Origin: an uncultured Propionibacteriaceae bacterium
Lineage (GTDB): Bacteria > Actinomycetota > Actinomycetes > Propionibacteriales > Propionibacteriaceae
Assembly (NCBI GenBank): GCA_902805915.1
Contig: CADCUO010000067.1
Coordinates: 1 to 64,000, forward strand
Length of the DNA: 64,000 bases
Reading direction: 5' to 3'
Shown in pieces: positions 44,444 to 53,941 of this stretch. The translations under genes were made by a program, and so were the position numbers. Under the pieces are notes generated by a model. It did not search any database, was not told where the DNA came from, and saw only the letters and a list, made by a program, of their open reading frames with translations. Positions within the stretch are counted from its first letter, which is position 1, and the number at the start of each line of letters is the position of its first letter.

Positions 44444-45391
44444 GTGCGCGCCGTCGACGATGGTGCGGTGCCTCTCCGCGACCGCCTCCTCGCCTGCCTT
44501 GTCGCCCTCTGCTGGGGAGTCAACTTCCCCGCGACTGCGCTTGCCCTGGAGCACTTCCCGCCGCTCTTCCTGGGCGCTCTCCGATTCGCGCTGGTCGCAG
44601 CCCCGACGCTGCTGCTGGTGCCACGACCACAGGTCAGGCTGCGGTGGCTGGTCGCCGTCGGTCTCGGCATCGGCGTACTCCAGTTCGCCTTCCTCTACCT
44701 CGGGATGGCGGCCGGGATGCCGAGCGGACTGGCTTCACTGGTGCTGCAGGCGTCGGCGCCGTTCACTGTGCTGATTGCCGGGATTTGGTTGCGGGAGCGG
44801 CTGTCGCGGCGACAGCTGGCGGGGATCGGTGTGGCGGTGCTGGGGCTGGCGGTGATAGCGGTCCACCGGGCCCAGGTGGCGGCGCTGCTGCCCGTGGTGC
44901 TCACCCTGTGCGGGGCGCTGGGCTGGGCGATCGGCAATGTCTGCAGCCGTAAGGCCGCCGCCCCCAACGCGTTGCACCTGACGCTATGGATGTCCGTCGT
45001 TCCGCCGGTGCCGCTGCTCGGTGTCTCCCTGCTGGTGGAGGGACCCGGCCCGATCTGGACCTCGTTGACCGGCGTAGCGACGGCGGCCGCCGTACCAGCA
45101 GTGCTCGGTCTGCTCTACATCGTGATCGTGGCCACCCTGCTGGGGTACGGACTGTGGAACACGCTGCTGTCCATGCACCCGTCCAGCCAGGTAGCCCCGT
45201 TCTCCATGCTGGTTCCGGTGGTGGGTGTGATCGCCTCCTGGGTGGCGTTCGGTGAGCTGATCGATCGGGTGGAACTGGTGGCCGGCATCGCCGTCGTGGG
45301 TGGAGTCCTCTACGCCTCCGTGCCTCGGCGAAGGGACGCGGCACCTCAACCGGACCTCATCGCGGAAGCCCAGCTGGACCGCGTGCCCTGA
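44444..45391 (+). CDS. EamA-family (DMT superfamily) transporter
   Basis: The protein (about 315 residues) has ten hydrophobic helices in two EamA repeats: LLACLVALCWGVNFPATALA at the start and LCGALGWAIGNVCSRKAAAP in the second repeat. Family members export amino acids or metabolites (RhtA/YdcZ types). GTG 44444 is listed; GTG 44468, giving VPLRDRLLACL, is equally possible. It is divergent from a LysR gene whose product probably regulates it; substrate unknown. Confidence 0.87.
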   Translation: MRAVDDGAVPLRDRLLACLVALCWGVNFPATALALEHFPPLFLGALRFALVAAPTLLLVPRPQVRLRWLVAVGLGIGVLQFAFLYLGMAAGMPSGLASLVLQASAPFTVLIAGIWLRERLSRRQLAGIGVAVLGLAVIAVHRAQVAALLPVVLTLCGALGWAIGNVCSRKAAAPNALHLTLWMSVVPPVPLLGVSLLVEGPGPIWTSLTGVATAAAVPAVLGLLYIVIVATLLGYGLWNTLLSMHPSSQVAPFSMLVPVVGVIASWVAFGELIDRVELVAGIAVVGGVLYASVPRRRDAAPQPDLIAEAQLDRVP

Positions 45392-45498
45392 GGGCTGACC
45401 GGTACCCGGGCCATCATTCGTGAACTGGCATTCTTAGCACCTCCGACAACGGCGGTTACACCCCACCGCAACGCGCCGACACCCGAAGGGGAGCCACC

Positions 45499-46182
45499 GT
45501 GCTGACTCGACTGCGCTCACAGCCCGCCCAGGTTCACCTCAGCCTGATGCTGGCACTGACGTTCTCCACCGGCATCATCGACGCCGTCGGATACCTGGGG
45601 CTTGACCGGGTGTTCACCGGAAACATGACGGGCAACGTCGTGATCCTGGGCATGGCGCTGGTGGGCGGCACCGACCTTCCGGTCCTCGGCCCAGCCACTG
45701 CGCTGGCCACCTTCATGATCGGCGCGGCGCTGGGTGGTCGGGTGCTGCGGCCGGTGAAAGCGGGATGGACCGTACGCTCGACGGGACTGTTCGGCGGCGT
45801 CGGTCTGCTGATGGTCGGGATATCCATCGCCCTCTTCGCGGCCGGCGACACCCCGCCCAAGTGGCTGGCGATCACCGTCACCTGCGCGCTCGGCTTCGCC
45901 ATGGGAATCCAGGCCGCCACCGCCAGGCATCTCGCTGTCAAGGACATCACGACTGTGGTCGTCACCTCGGTGATCACCGGGCTGGCCGCCGACTCGCGAC
46001 TGGGCGGCGGGTTGGGCCAGCCCTGGTTCCGCCGGGTTGCCGCGCTGGTCCTGATCAGCGCCGGGGCGACGGCGGGCGCGCTGGCTCTGGTCTGGCACAT
46101 CGGCTTGGGGGTTGCCCTGGCTGCAGCCATCACGCTCGCCGTCACCGTGATCGGCCAGCTCGCCGGACGGCCGGCGGCCTAG
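45499..46182 (+). CDS. DUF1275 (YoaK-type) membrane protein
   Basis: The 227-residue protein has about six hydrophobic helices and the DUF1275 signature: LALTFSTGIIDAVGYLGLDR, VFTGNMTGNVVILGMAL, and LGFAMGIQAATARHLAVKDI then TTVVVTSVITGLAAD. Function is unknown; a transporter role has been suggested for the family. AAGGGGAG precedes its GTG start. It is convergent with the L,D-transpeptidase gene, the stops being almost adjacent. Confidence 0.85.
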   Translation: MLTRLRSQPAQVHLSLMLALTFSTGIIDAVGYLGLDRVFTGNMTGNVVILGMALVGGTDLPVLGPATALATFMIGAALGGRVLRPVKAGWTVRSTGLFGGVGLLMVGISIALFAAGDTPPKWLAITVTCALGFAMGIQAATARHLAVKDITTVVVTSVITGLAADSRLGGGLGQPWFRRVAALVLISAGATAGALALVWHIGLGVALAAAITLAVTVIGQLAGRPAA

Positions 46183-46183
46183 C

Positions 46184-47425
46184 TCAGCGGTGGACGATCA
46201 CCGTGTCCCCGACATCGACGTTGTCGAAGAGACGCTGGACTGCCTGCCGGTCACGTACGTTCACGCAACCGTGGGACGCACCGGCGTACCCACGGGCGGC
46301 GAAGTCGGGCGAGTAGTGCACTGCCTGGCCGCCGGAGAAGAACATCGCAAACGGCATCGGCGTGTGGTAGATCGTGGAGACATGGTTACGGGACTTCCAG
46401 CCCACAGCGAAGGCACCCTCCCGGGTCGGTAGCTCCTCCGAGCCGAACCGGACATCCACCCGAAGCTGCTCCTTGCCGTCAATCACCCACACCAGCTTGT
46501 TGCTTGACTTGCTGATGCACAGCACCCGGCCCGTCAGGCAGCGTGGATCGAGGTCAGCCGCTGTCGGTTCAGGCTTCGGCTTGGCAAGGCTCATCTCGTC
46601 CTTGGTGGGGGTGCGGGTCATCGCCGTCAGGCGGTCCCAGGTGCGCTGGTCCACCTCGCCGGTCACCGGGATCTGCCGCTTGGCCTGGAACCCCTTGACG
46701 CTGCTGACCGTGGCCGAGCTGTAGCGCCCGGTGATGGGGCCGAGATGCCATCCAGCCTGCTGCAGCCTGGCTTGCAGCTCGCGTACCCGGTCGCTGTCAG
46801 CGCCGACCTTCAGTATCGCCGGACCGGGGGGCAGCACGTTGTGCAGCTCGCTCTGGGTGGGCTCGCGGGTCATCGCCACCAAGGTGTCCCAGGTCAGGTC
46901 GTCGACCTCTCCGGTAGGACGGATCGCCCGCTTCCGCTGGAACCCTGCCACAGCGTCGGCGGTAGCGGCGGCGTAGCTGCCGGTGATGGACCCGCTGAAC
47001 CAGTCCAGCTGGGACAGTCGGTGCTGCAGCTCGCGGACCCGCTCACCCTGGTCACCGCTGCTGAAGAGGGCGGCCGGCTGAGCCTGACTCTTCGGTGAGG
47101 GGGAGGGTGTGGTGGTCTGTCTCGGGCTCACCGAGGATCTGGGGCGTGGGGCCCTCGATGATTCAGCAGGTGGGGCAGCCTCGGCGCTGGGGGCCCCGGT
47201 GCCGGCCGCTTCATCCTTGGCCGCTTCATCCTTGGCCGCTTCATCCCTGGCCGCTTCCGTGCTGGCAGCTTCATCCCTGGCCGCTTCGGTTCTGGTTGCC
47301 TCGGCGGTCGCTGGCATCAGTGGCGCGGCTTGGTTGGCCGAGGTCGTCCCGCACGCTGTCATCGAGAGCAGAGCGCCGGCCACCAGGCCAGCCCCGATCG
47401 GGGCGCGAAGGCGTCGGATGTTCAT
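46184..47425 (-). CDS. L,D-transpeptidase lipoprotein with two peptidoglycan-binding domains
   Basis: The 413-residue protein has a lipoprotein signal (lipid Cys C25 in LLSMTACGTTS) and a low-complexity Ala/Glu/Asp/Lys region built on an EAAKD pentapeptide repeat. Two PG-binding-1 domains follow (ELQHRLSQLDWFSGSITGSY, FQRKRAIRPTGEVDDLTWD; ELQARLQQAGWHLGPITGRY), then a YkuD domain with HYSPDFAARGYAGASHGCVN, nucleophile C387. It forms 3-3 crosslinks or attaches proteins to peptidoglycan outside the membrane. At DNA level the low-complexity region is 15-bp tandem units (about 47213-47290), prone to length change. Confidence 0.9.
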   Translation of the reverse strand: MNIRRLRAPIGAGLVAGALLSMTACGTTSANQAAPLMPATAEATRTEAARDEAASTEAARDEAAKDEAAKDEAAGTGAPSAEAAPPAESSRAPRPRSSVSPRQTTTPSPSPKSQAQPAALFSSGDQGERVRELQHRLSQLDWFSGSITGSYAAATADAVAGFQRKRAIRPTGEVDDLTWDTLVAMTREPTQSELHNVLPPGPAILKVGADSDRVRELQARLQQAGWHLGPITGRYSSATVSSVKGFQAKRQIPVTGEVDQRTWDRLTAMTRTPTKDEMSLAKPKPEPTAADLDPRCLTGRVLCISKSSNKLVWVIDGKEQLRVDVRFGSEELPTREGAFAVGWKSRNHVSTIYHTPMPFAMFFSGGQAVHYSPDFAARGYAGASHGCVNVRDRQAVQRLFDNVDVGDTVIVHR

Positions 47426-47476
47426 CGTTAATCCCTCTCAACGTCTAAGCCCCCGTCCGTACCTGCGGTCCTCCAG

Positions 47477-48802
47477 CTACAGGCCCTTATCCCGGTTCCG
47501 CCGCAGATTGAGCAACCGGAAGCGACGTGCCTCCTGCTCACCCCGCTCAGCGGCCACCGTACCCTCCGGGGTGGCCGTTTTGAGCTCCTCCGCGCGCAGC
47601 TCGCCGGTACGCAGCGAGATCTGCTCGCTCAGATAGCGCAGGATCGCCACCACGACGGCAGCCGCTGGCACGGCCAGGAAAGCGCCGGTGATGCCGAACA
47701 AGGTGCCGCCCGCGGTGACCGCCAGCAGCACGATCACCGCGTGCAGATTGAGGGACCTGCCCTGCAGGACCGGCTGCAGAACGTTTCCTTCAATCTGCTG
47801 CACGAGCACCACCAGTCCCAGCACAAGCAGCGCGGTGGTCAGCCCGTTGGACACCAGTGCCACCAAGATGGCCAGACCGCCTGCCGCCAACGCGCCGACG
47901 ATCGGAATGAACCCGGCGAAGAAGGTCAGCAGGGTCAGTGCCCCGGCCAGCGGCACCCCCAAGATGAGCAGCCCCACCCCGATCAGCACCGCGTCGACGA
48001 AGCTCACGATGGCCTGGACGCGGATGAAGTCGCCAAGGGTCTTCCAGACCCGGACACACAGCTCGGTCAGGTGCCGGCCGATGTTGCCTCCAGCCTGCCG
48101 CCGCACCCAGGGGAGGAAGGCCGGGCCGTCCTTGACGAAGTAGAAGGCCAGCACCAGCACCAGCACGCTGGTGACCAGCGCCGAGCTGGCGGCCGAGACG
48201 GTGTTGAACACCCCGGTAGCGATCTGGGAGGCGCTGCTCTCCAGCCTGTCGGTCAGCGCGGCGACCGCCTCGTCGATGCGTTCGTTCGCCAGGTTGAGCG
48301 GTGGACCGGCCAGCCATCTCTGCACCTGCTGGATCCCTCTCACGGCGCTGTTGGCCAGCACCACCGACTGGTCAACCAGCGGCCGCGCCACCGCAGCGAT
48401 CAGCCCGCCGAAGACGACCAGCGATCCGACCGTAACGGCGGCCGCTGCCAGTGCCGCGGGCCAGCCATGCCGGCGAAGCCATGCCACCGGAGGCCACAGC
48501 ACCGTGGAGAAGATGATGGCCAGCACGATCGGCAGTACACCCACCCAGATTTTGGCCAGCAGCCACAGTGCAAGAGCCACGGCGACGCCGATGATGATCA
48601 GCCGCAGCGACCACGCAGCGGTCGCCTTCAGCCCCTCACCGATCACAGAGCTGCGGTCGACGGCTTCCTTGGTGGCGACGACGCTCCCTTCGCCCTTCGG
48701 CTGGTCAGGTGCCGGCGGGTCTGCCGGGGCCGCGGGTGAGTCTGCGCCCAGCTTGGCGCTGCCTGTGCGTTGGCGTACCCGACGAGGAGGAACGGTGCCC
48801 AT
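47477..48802 (-). CDS. AI-2E-family membrane transporter (UPF0118)
   Basis: The 441-residue protein has a Pro/Ala-rich N-terminus and about eight membrane helices (LRLIIIGVAVALALWLLAKI, LVTSVLVLVLAFYFVKDG, IVSFVDAVLIGVGLLILGVP, PLAGALTLLTFFAGFIPIVG). This is the AI-2E transporter family, whose members include Na+/H+ antiporters and possible autoinducer exporters. The function here is uncertain. ATG 48802 is used. It lies next to the L,D-transpeptidase on the same strand. Confidence 0.85.
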   Translation of the reverse strand: MGTVPPRRVRQRTGSAKLGADSPAAPADPPAPDQPKGEGSVVATKEAVDRSSVIGEGLKATAAWSLRLIIIGVAVALALWLLAKIWVGVLPIVLAIIFSTVLWPPVAWLRRHGWPAALAAAAVTVGSLVVFGGLIAAVARPLVDQSVVLANSAVRGIQQVQRWLAGPPLNLANERIDEAVAALTDRLESSASQIATGVFNTVSAASSALVTSVLVLVLAFYFVKDGPAFLPWVRRQAGGNIGRHLTELCVRVWKTLGDFIRVQAIVSFVDAVLIGVGLLILGVPLAGALTLLTFFAGFIPIVGALAAGGLAILVALVSNGLTTALLVLGLVVLVQQIEGNVLQPVLQGRSLNLHAVIVLLAVTAGGTLFGITGAFLAVPAAAVVVAILRYLSEQISLRTGELRAEELKTATPEGTVAAERGEQEARRFRLLNLRRNRDKGL

Positions 48803-48937
48803 GACGGGCAATTCTGACAGGTCACCGTCGCATGTCACTTCAATGGACTACGAACGCGGCCCAGTGCGCGGCCGGATCGGTCCCGCAGAAGCGCCGCCAC
48901 CTGGATCAGACCAGACGACGGCGCTTCACCCGTAGCA

Positions 48938-48956
48938 GCCAGCACGCTGTGCTGGC
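48938..48956 (-). terminator. Hairpin terminator downstream of csbD
   Basis: GCCAGCAC (48938-48945) pairs with GTGCTGGC (48949-48956) around a 3-nt loop, beginning 7 bp after the csbD stop. Confidence 0.6.
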
Positions 48957-48963
48957 ACAACGG

Positions 48964-49161
48964 TTACTTGCTCTTGAACGCATCCTTCACATCTGCGGCT
49001 GCGTCCTTGGCGTGCTCGCCAGCCTGCTTGGTGTTGGCCCCGGCCTGGTCGGCTTGACCTTCAGCCTGGAGGTCCCGGTTGTCGGTTGCGTCACCGACAC
49101 CCGACTTCGCCTTGCCGGCTAGCTCTTCGGCCTTGTTCTTTGCCTTGTCTGCCAAACCCAT
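48964..49161 (-). CDS. CsbD-family stress protein
   Basis: The 65-residue protein is hydrophilic and disordered: MGLADKAKNKAEELAGKAKS, then VGDATDNRDLQAEGQADQAG, ending DVKDAFKSK. This is the CsbD layout, a family induced by general stress. No sigma-B-like promoter is obvious upstream. It is followed by a strong hairpin. Confidence 0.85.
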   Translation of the reverse strand: MGLADKAKNKAEELAGKAKSGVGDATDNRDLQAEGQADQAGANTKQAGEHAKDAAADVKDAFKSK

Positions 49162-49317
49162 AGTTGCTCCGTTCCGACAGGGCGGTCGCCCACCTCGTCT
49201 GAGTAGCCGTGCCTTTGTCTCACCATAGGTCCCCGGGAGCCCTTACTCCATGGCGGGCGACTAAGAATTTCCGGAGCACGCCAGTGGCGGGAGGCGCAGA
49301 CAGCTGCAGGTGGGACG

Positions 49318-50235
49318 TCACGCAGGCTGCTGCCGGCCAGCGGCAACCGCTGACCCGTCACTGCCAGGGCGGGTCAGCTGGACGGTCACGTTGTCGATCA
49401 GCCGGGTGCTACCCACGCGTGCGGCCACAGCCAAGATCGCCTCGCCGACATGGTCGGACGGGACGGGGCTGAAGGATGACGGGTGCACCAGGTCGACGTA
49501 GTCCAGCCGGAAGGAGGGGTCATCCAGCTCGGTCTGGGCCAGATGGGCCCGCGCCGCCTCCAGCACGTCGGCCACGTCACTATGGCGCGCTCCAGCCCGC
49601 AGCGAGGCAGAGAGGGCCAGCGCGGAACGCCGCTCCGCACTGCTCAGGAACCGGTTGCGGCTGGAGAGGGCGAGGCCGTCGGTTTCCCGTACGATCGGCG
49701 CCCCGATGATGTCCACGGTGACGTTGAGGTCGGACACCATCCGTTTGATGCAGGCAAGCTGCTGGGCGTCCTTCTCACCGAAGATGGCGACGTCGGGCCG
49801 GACCAGGTTGAACAGCTTCAACACCACGGTGAGGACGCCGTTGAAGTGGCCGGGGCGGACGGCCCCCTCAAGCACAGTCCCCATCTGACCGGCATCCACC
49901 AGCACCTGCCGGCCGGGCGGGTAGAGATCGCTGACCGACGGTACGAAAACCAGGTCAACACCCTCCTGCGCGCAAGCTTTCAGGTCGTGGTCAATCACGC
50001 GCGGATAGCGGGCGTAGTCCTCGCCGGGCCCGAACTGCAGCGGGTTGACGAAGATACTGGCCACCACACGGTCGGCGTGCTTGGCCGCCAGCCGGAAGAG
50101 GGACCGGTGCCCCTCGTGCAGTGCACCCATGGTGGGTACGAAGGCGACGGTCTCGCCGCCGAACTCCGGACGCAGCTGCTTCAGCTCGGCGACGGTGCGG
50201 GCTACTGGAAGCGGGTCCGGTGCCGGCGATGTCAT
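49318..50235 (-). CDS. panC: Pantothenate synthetase
   Basis: The 305-residue enzyme condenses pantoate and beta-alanine using ATP. Motifs: [18 protein letters not shown] (HIGH-like), [34 protein letters not shown], and [15 protein letters not shown] with the KMSKS-like loop. It is the last gene of panD-panB-panC, and its ATG overlaps the panB stop. Confidence 0.96.
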   Translation of the reverse strand: MTSPAPDPLPVARTVAELKQLRPEFGGETVAFVPTMGALHEGHRSLFRLAAKHADRVVASIFVNPLQFGPGEDYARYPRVIDHDLKACAQEGVDLVFVPSVSDLYPPGRQVLVDAGQMGTVLEGAVRPGHFNGVLTVVLKLFNLVRPDVAIFGEKDAQQLACIKRMVSDLNVTVDIIGAPIVRETDGLALSSRNRFLSSAERRSALALSASLRAGARHSDVADVLEAARAHLAQTELDDPSFRLDYVDLVHPSSFSPVPSDHVGEAILAVAARVGSTRLIDNVTVQLTRPGSDGSAVAAGRQQPA

Positions 50236-51068
50236 CCCTCGCTCCGGATCGTGTCCGCGCCGAAGGTGTGCTGGGCTGCCGGGAAGGAGCCGGACCGGAC
50301 ATCGTCCAGGTAGGCGCTGGCAGCGCCGGCCAGCGTGGCTGCCAGATCGGCGTACTGCTTGACGAAGCGCGGCGTCCGACCCTGCCGCAGCCCGGCCATG
50401 TCCTGCCAGACCAGCACCTGAGCGTCACATCCGGCGCCAGCGCCGATGCCCACTGTGGGGATGGTCAGCTCGGCGGTCAGCTGAGCAGCGAGCTCGCCGG
50501 GCACCATCTCGAACACCACCGCGAAGGCACCAGCATCGGCGACCGCGTGGGCGTCCGCCACCAGCTGTTCAGCACCGGAGCCCCGGCCCTGCACCTTGTA
50601 GCCACCGAGCAGGTGCTCGCTCTGCGGGGTGAAGCCGACATGACCCATTACCGGGATGCCGGCGTCGGTGATCTTGCGGATCTGTGCCGCCACCCGGGTA
50701 CCGCCCTCGAGCTTCACTGCCTGGCAGCCGCCCTCCTTCATCAGCCGCACCGCGGTCGCCAGAGCCTGGGAGGCGCCGTCCTCGTACGACCCGAACGGGA
50801 GGTCGGCCACCACCAGGGGCCGCCGGGAGCCACGGACGACCGCCCGGACCAACGGCAGCATCTCGTCGACGGTGACGGGTAGGGTGGTCTCGTAGCCATA
50901 GACGTTGTTAGCGGCCGAGTCCCCGACGAGCAGGACCGAGATGCCGGCTTCGTCGAAGATGGACGCGGTGTACTGGTCGTAGCTGGTCAGCATCCCCCAC
51001 CGCTCGCCGGCCACCTTCGCCGCCTGCAGGTCGCTAATTCGAAGCCGCCGGAAGGGCGCCTCAGACAT
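50232..51068 (-). CDS. panB: 3-methyl-2-oxobutanoate hydroxymethyltransferase
   Basis: The 278-residue TIM-barrel enzyme makes ketopantoate from 2-oxoisovalerate and methylene-THF. Motifs: [66 protein letters not shown] and [20 protein letters not shown] (the first I is T-V-G-I in context). It overlaps the panD stop by 8 bp and the panC start by 4 bp, so the three genes form one coupled operon. Confidence 0.95.
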   Translation of the reverse strand: MSEAPFRRLRISDLQAAKVAGERWGMLTSYDQYTASIFDEAGISVLLVGDSAANNVYGYETTLPVTVDEMLPLVRAVVRGSRRPLVVADLPFGSYEDGASQALATAVRLMKEGGCQAVKLEGGTRVAAQIRKITDAGIPVMGHVGFTPQSEHLLGGYKVQGRGSGAEQLVADAHAVADAGAFAVVFEMVPGELAAQLTAELTIPTVGIGAGAGCDAQVLVWQDMAGLRQGRTPRFVKQYADLAATLAGAASAYLDDVRSGSFPAAQHTFGADTIRSEG

Positions 51069-51477
51069 GGATCACGTCGTCGGGGTCCAGGACCAGCTCA
51101 GGGACGCCGGCGCCGGCGTCGGAGCCGACCGAGGCGATGGTATTTGTCTTGTCCACGTGCACGACGATGGGTCTGACCTGGCGGGCTTCCGCGTCGGTCA
51201 TGGTCGCGTAGGAGATGACGATGACGAGGTCACCGACGCCGACCAGATGCGCCGCGGCACCGTTGATGCCGATGATGTGCGAACCGCGGGCGCCGGGGAT
51301 GACGTAGGTCTCCAGCCGGGCACCGTTGGTGACGTCGACCACCGACACCCGCTCCCCGGGCAGCAGGTCGGCAGCATCCATCAGGTCCTCGTCGACGGTG
51401 AGCGAGCCGATGTAGTGCAGGTCGGCCTGCGTCACCGTGGCACGGTGGATCTTCGACTTCAACATGGTGCGCAACAC
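51061..51477 (-). CDS. panD: Aspartate 1-decarboxylase proenzyme
   Basis: The 138-residue proenzyme self-cleaves at G24-S25 ([14 protein letters not shown]) to create the pyruvoyl group that decarboxylates Asp to beta-alanine. Other features are [15 protein letters not shown], conserved Lys/Thr, and [23 protein letters not shown] 51477 is 7 nt after GGAGG. It is the first gene of panD-panB-panC, which together make pantothenate for CoA. Ketopantoate reductase (panE) is not in the window. Confidence 0.95.
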   Translation of the reverse strand: MLRTMLKSKIHRATVTQADLHYIGSLTVDEDLMDAADLLPGERVSVVDVTNGARLETYVIPGARGSHIIGINGAAAHLVGVGDLVIVISYATMTDAEARQVRPIVVHVDKTNTIASVGSDAGAGVPELVLDPDDVIHV

Positions 51478-51618
51478 GATTGTTCCTCCTCGACCGTCGC
51501 CGATGGCTGGGGCAGCCCCCGACTCTTCCGGTCCCCTGACTGGGCCTTCTCCCGCTCAAGCCTAGGGGAGTCTGGGAGGGTCGCCGCACCACGACCACAG
51601 GGCAGCCGCAGCCGGTGC

Positions 51619-52065
51619 TCAGCCCCGCGGTTCCCAGAGAATGACCGGAATCTCGCGCTCGGTTCGGGCCTGGTACTGCCCGTACGGCGGGTAGGCCGCA
51701 ACGGCTCGCTCCCACCAGATCTGCCGCTCCCCGCCGCTGAGCTCCCGGGCGTGTCCGTCGCGTGCCTCCGGGCCGTCCTGGACGGTCACCGCGTCGGGGT
51801 TGGCCTTGACGTTGTGGTACCACACCGGGTGGGTGGGTGCGCCTCCCTGCGAGGCGACCATGGCGTAGGCGCCGTCGTGCTCCACCCGCATCAGCGGGAT
51901 CTTGCGGAGCTTGCCGCTCTTCTTGCCGCGGGTGGTGAAGATCACCACGGGCAGACCGGTGTCGCGAAGAGTGTTGGCTTCACGACCACCGGTGTGCTCG
52001 TACAGCTCGACCTGGTCGCGGACCCACTGTTCGGGGCTCGGTTCGTACTCTCCATGCAGCGGCAT
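51619..52065 (-). CDS. F420-dependent nitroreductase-family (Ddn-like) protein
   Basis: The 148-residue split-barrel protein has TRGKKSGKLRKIPLMRVEHD, the phosphate-binding loop for F420, AMVASQGGAPTHPVWYHN, and a Tyr-rich end (AYPPYGQYQARTEREIPVIL). This matches the Ddn/DUF385 deazaflavin-dependent family. TAGGAT lies 7 nt before the ATG with no SD, so it is probably leaderless. Confidence 0.87.
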   Translation of the reverse strand: MPLHGEYEPSPEQWVRDQVELYEHTGGREANTLRDTGLPVVIFTTRGKKSGKLRKIPLMRVEHDGAYAMVASQGGAPTHPVWYHNVKANPDAVTVQDGPEARDGHARELSGGERQIWWERAVAAYPPYGQYQARTEREIPVILWEPRG

Positions 52066-52072
52066 GGGCCAA

Positions 52073-52078
52073 ATCCTA
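52073..52078 (-). promoter_or_regulatory. -10 element of the Ddn-like gene, leaderless
   Basis: TAGGAT on the minus strand ends 7 nt before ATG 52065. Confidence 0.5.
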
Positions 52079-52085
52079 AGTGGGA

Positions 52086-53558
52086 CTAGCGGCCGCGTCG
52101 GCGCCCGGCAGAGAACTCCGCCGCACCTCGGGACGACCCGGTTCGGGCCTGCTCGCCGGGTCCCTGCCGACGGCCGCCGGTGTTGGACGGGGCCGAGGAG
52201 CTGGACGGCGTCGATGGGCGGGTACGACCGCCGGAGCCACCTCGGCGGCGACCGCCGCCGGCTTCGCGGCGCTGGCCCGGCTCGCCCGACCGAGCAGAAC
52301 CACTGGAGGCGGCCTGGACGGGGGTGGGCTGGACGAAGGCAGCCGGCGGACCGCTGACGCGACTGATGACCGGGTCTCCTGGGGCGACGGCATGCTGGGC
52401 TGGTTTGATGGCGGCCTGCCGCATCAGCGTACGGACGTCGGAGGCCTGGCTGGGAGTGCCGATGGTCACCACGATGCCCTCAGCACCGGCACGCGCCGTC
52501 CGACCGGAGCGGTGCAGGTACGCCTTGTGCTCGGTCGGCGGGTCAACGTGTACGACCAGCGCCACATCGTCCACATGGATTCCGCGAGCGGCGATGTCGG
52601 TAGCGACCAGCACCCGGACGCTGCCGTCGCCGAAGGCGGCGAGGTTGCGCTGCCGGGCTCCCTGGGAGAGGTTGCCGTGCATGTCCACGGCGGGAACGCC
52701 TGCGCTGGTCAGCTGCTTGGCCAGCTTCTTCGCGGCGTGCTTGGTGCGGGTGAACGCCAAGGTACGGCCCTGGCCGGAGACCAGCTCGCGGACGACCTCT
52801 CCCTTGTTGTCGGGTGCGACGGTGAATACGTGGTGGGTCATCTGCGGCACCTCAGAGGCGGCGCTGTCGACCGAGTGCGTCACCGGGTTGTGCAGGTAAC
52901 GGCGGAAAAACACGTCGACGCCGCGGTCCAGGGTGGCCGAGAACAGCAGCCGCTGGGTGCGGGTCGGGGTGGCGTCCAGCAGCCGCTTCACTGCAGGCAG
53001 GAAGCCGAGGTCGGCCATGTGGTCGGCCTCGTCCAGGACGGTGACCTCGACGGCGTCCAGCCGTACCTGGCGCTGCTTGATCAGGTCCTCCAGCCGGCCG
53101 GGAGTGGCGATGCAGATGTCCATCCCGCGCCGCAGCGCAGCGACCTGCGGGCCTTGTCCGACGCCACCGAAGATGGTCATGGTCCGCAAGCCGACGGCGT
53201 CGGCGAGGGGCTCCAGGGTCTGGCGCACCTGAGCGGCCAGCTCGCGGGTAGGCACCAAGATGAGCGCGCGTACGCTGCCCGGGCGCCGGGGCTGGTTGGA
53301 GGCGGCAAGTGCCGCGACGGTGGGTACCGCGAAGGCGACTGTCTTGCCGCTGCCGGTACGGCCACGGCCGAGAACGTCCCGGCCGGCGAGCGAGTCAGGC
53401 AACGTTGCGGACTGGATCGGGAACGGGCTGGTGATGCCGGTAGCCGCCAGTGCGGCAGCGATGGGCTGGGGTACGCCAAGTTCGGCGAAGCCTGAGGTCG
53501 ACGCCTCGGCCGGGGTGGCCTGGGCAGGGGTCGACAGGGCAGGGTGAAGCTGGGTCAC
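52086..53558 (-). CDS. DEAD-box RNA helicase
   Basis: The 490-residue protein has the full DEAD-box motif set: Q motif PFPIQ, GRTGSGKT (I), PTRELAAQ (Ia), TPGRLEDL (Ib), LDEADHM (II), FSATL (III), and the helicase C motifs DIAARGIHVDDV and HRSGRTARA. A long Arg/Gly/Ser-rich tail follows, as in RNA helicases that act in ribosome assembly or cold adaptation. GTG 53558 is used; AGGA lies upstream. It is preceded by a long untranslated region with hairpins. Confidence 0.92.
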   Translation of the reverse strand: MTQLHPALSTPAQATPAEASTSGFAELGVPQPIAAALAATGITSPFPIQSATLPDSLAGRDVLGRGRTGSGKTVAFAVPTVAALAASNQPRRPGSVRALILVPTRELAAQVRQTLEPLADAVGLRTMTIFGGVGQGPQVAALRRGMDICIATPGRLEDLIKQRQVRLDAVEVTVLDEADHMADLGFLPAVKRLLDATPTRTQRLLFSATLDRGVDVFFRRYLHNPVTHSVDSAASEVPQMTHHVFTVAPDNKGEVVRELVSGQGRTLAFTRTKHAAKKLAKQLTSAGVPAVDMHGNLSQGARQRNLAAFGDGSVRVLVATDIAARGIHVDDVALVVHVDPPTEHKAYLHRSGRTARAGAEGIVVTIGTPSQASDVRTLMRQAAIKPAQHAVAPGDPVISRVSGPPAAFVQPTPVQAASSGSARSGEPGQRREAGGGRRRGGSGGRTRPSTPSSSSAPSNTGGRRQGPGEQARTGSSRGAAEFSAGRRRGR

Positions 53559-53941
53559 AGATTTCCTAACACAACGGGCCGGCCGTGGTTGCCTGACCAC
53601 TCACGTGTGAGGAGAGTTGTGAAAGCGCCAGCGTTGGCGCACAGCAAACGACCTGTGGGCGCGCTCGTATGCGCACTTGTCTGTCCCCAGTGTAACGGTT
53701 AGTTGAACAATCCAGTAACGCCTCCCGGGACCGGCAGGGGTTAAGTTGGCCAGCAGCGCATTGCAGTCGACACTGGGCGCGGTGTCTCGTAGCGTTGGGT
53801 GGCATCCCGCGAAACGCCGTCGGCCGAGGCTTGTGGCCTTCGATGGGCTCCCGGCGCATCGCCTGAGGCCGGTCAATTTCCGGTCCGCGGCTCACCCAAC
53901 CAAGCAAGGACGACCCTAATCACCGATCGACTAGAAGCACC
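53559..53941. other. 383-bp intergenic region, leader of the DEAD-box gene
   Basis: No credible protein gene lies here. On the minus strand there is a possible promoter (TTACTG, 18 nt, TACACT near 53690-53720), giving a leader of roughly 130 nt. Within it are two small hairpins, GTGGT/ACCAC (53585-53600) and GCGCCA/TGGCGC (53625-53640). DEAD-box helicase genes often have regulated leaders, so temperature or autogenous control is possible but unproven. The right part also carries the leader of the MFS gene. Confidence 0.4.

Noticed and set aside
47213-47290. CRISPR array
   Set aside because: The repeats are contiguous 15-bp coding units without spacers.
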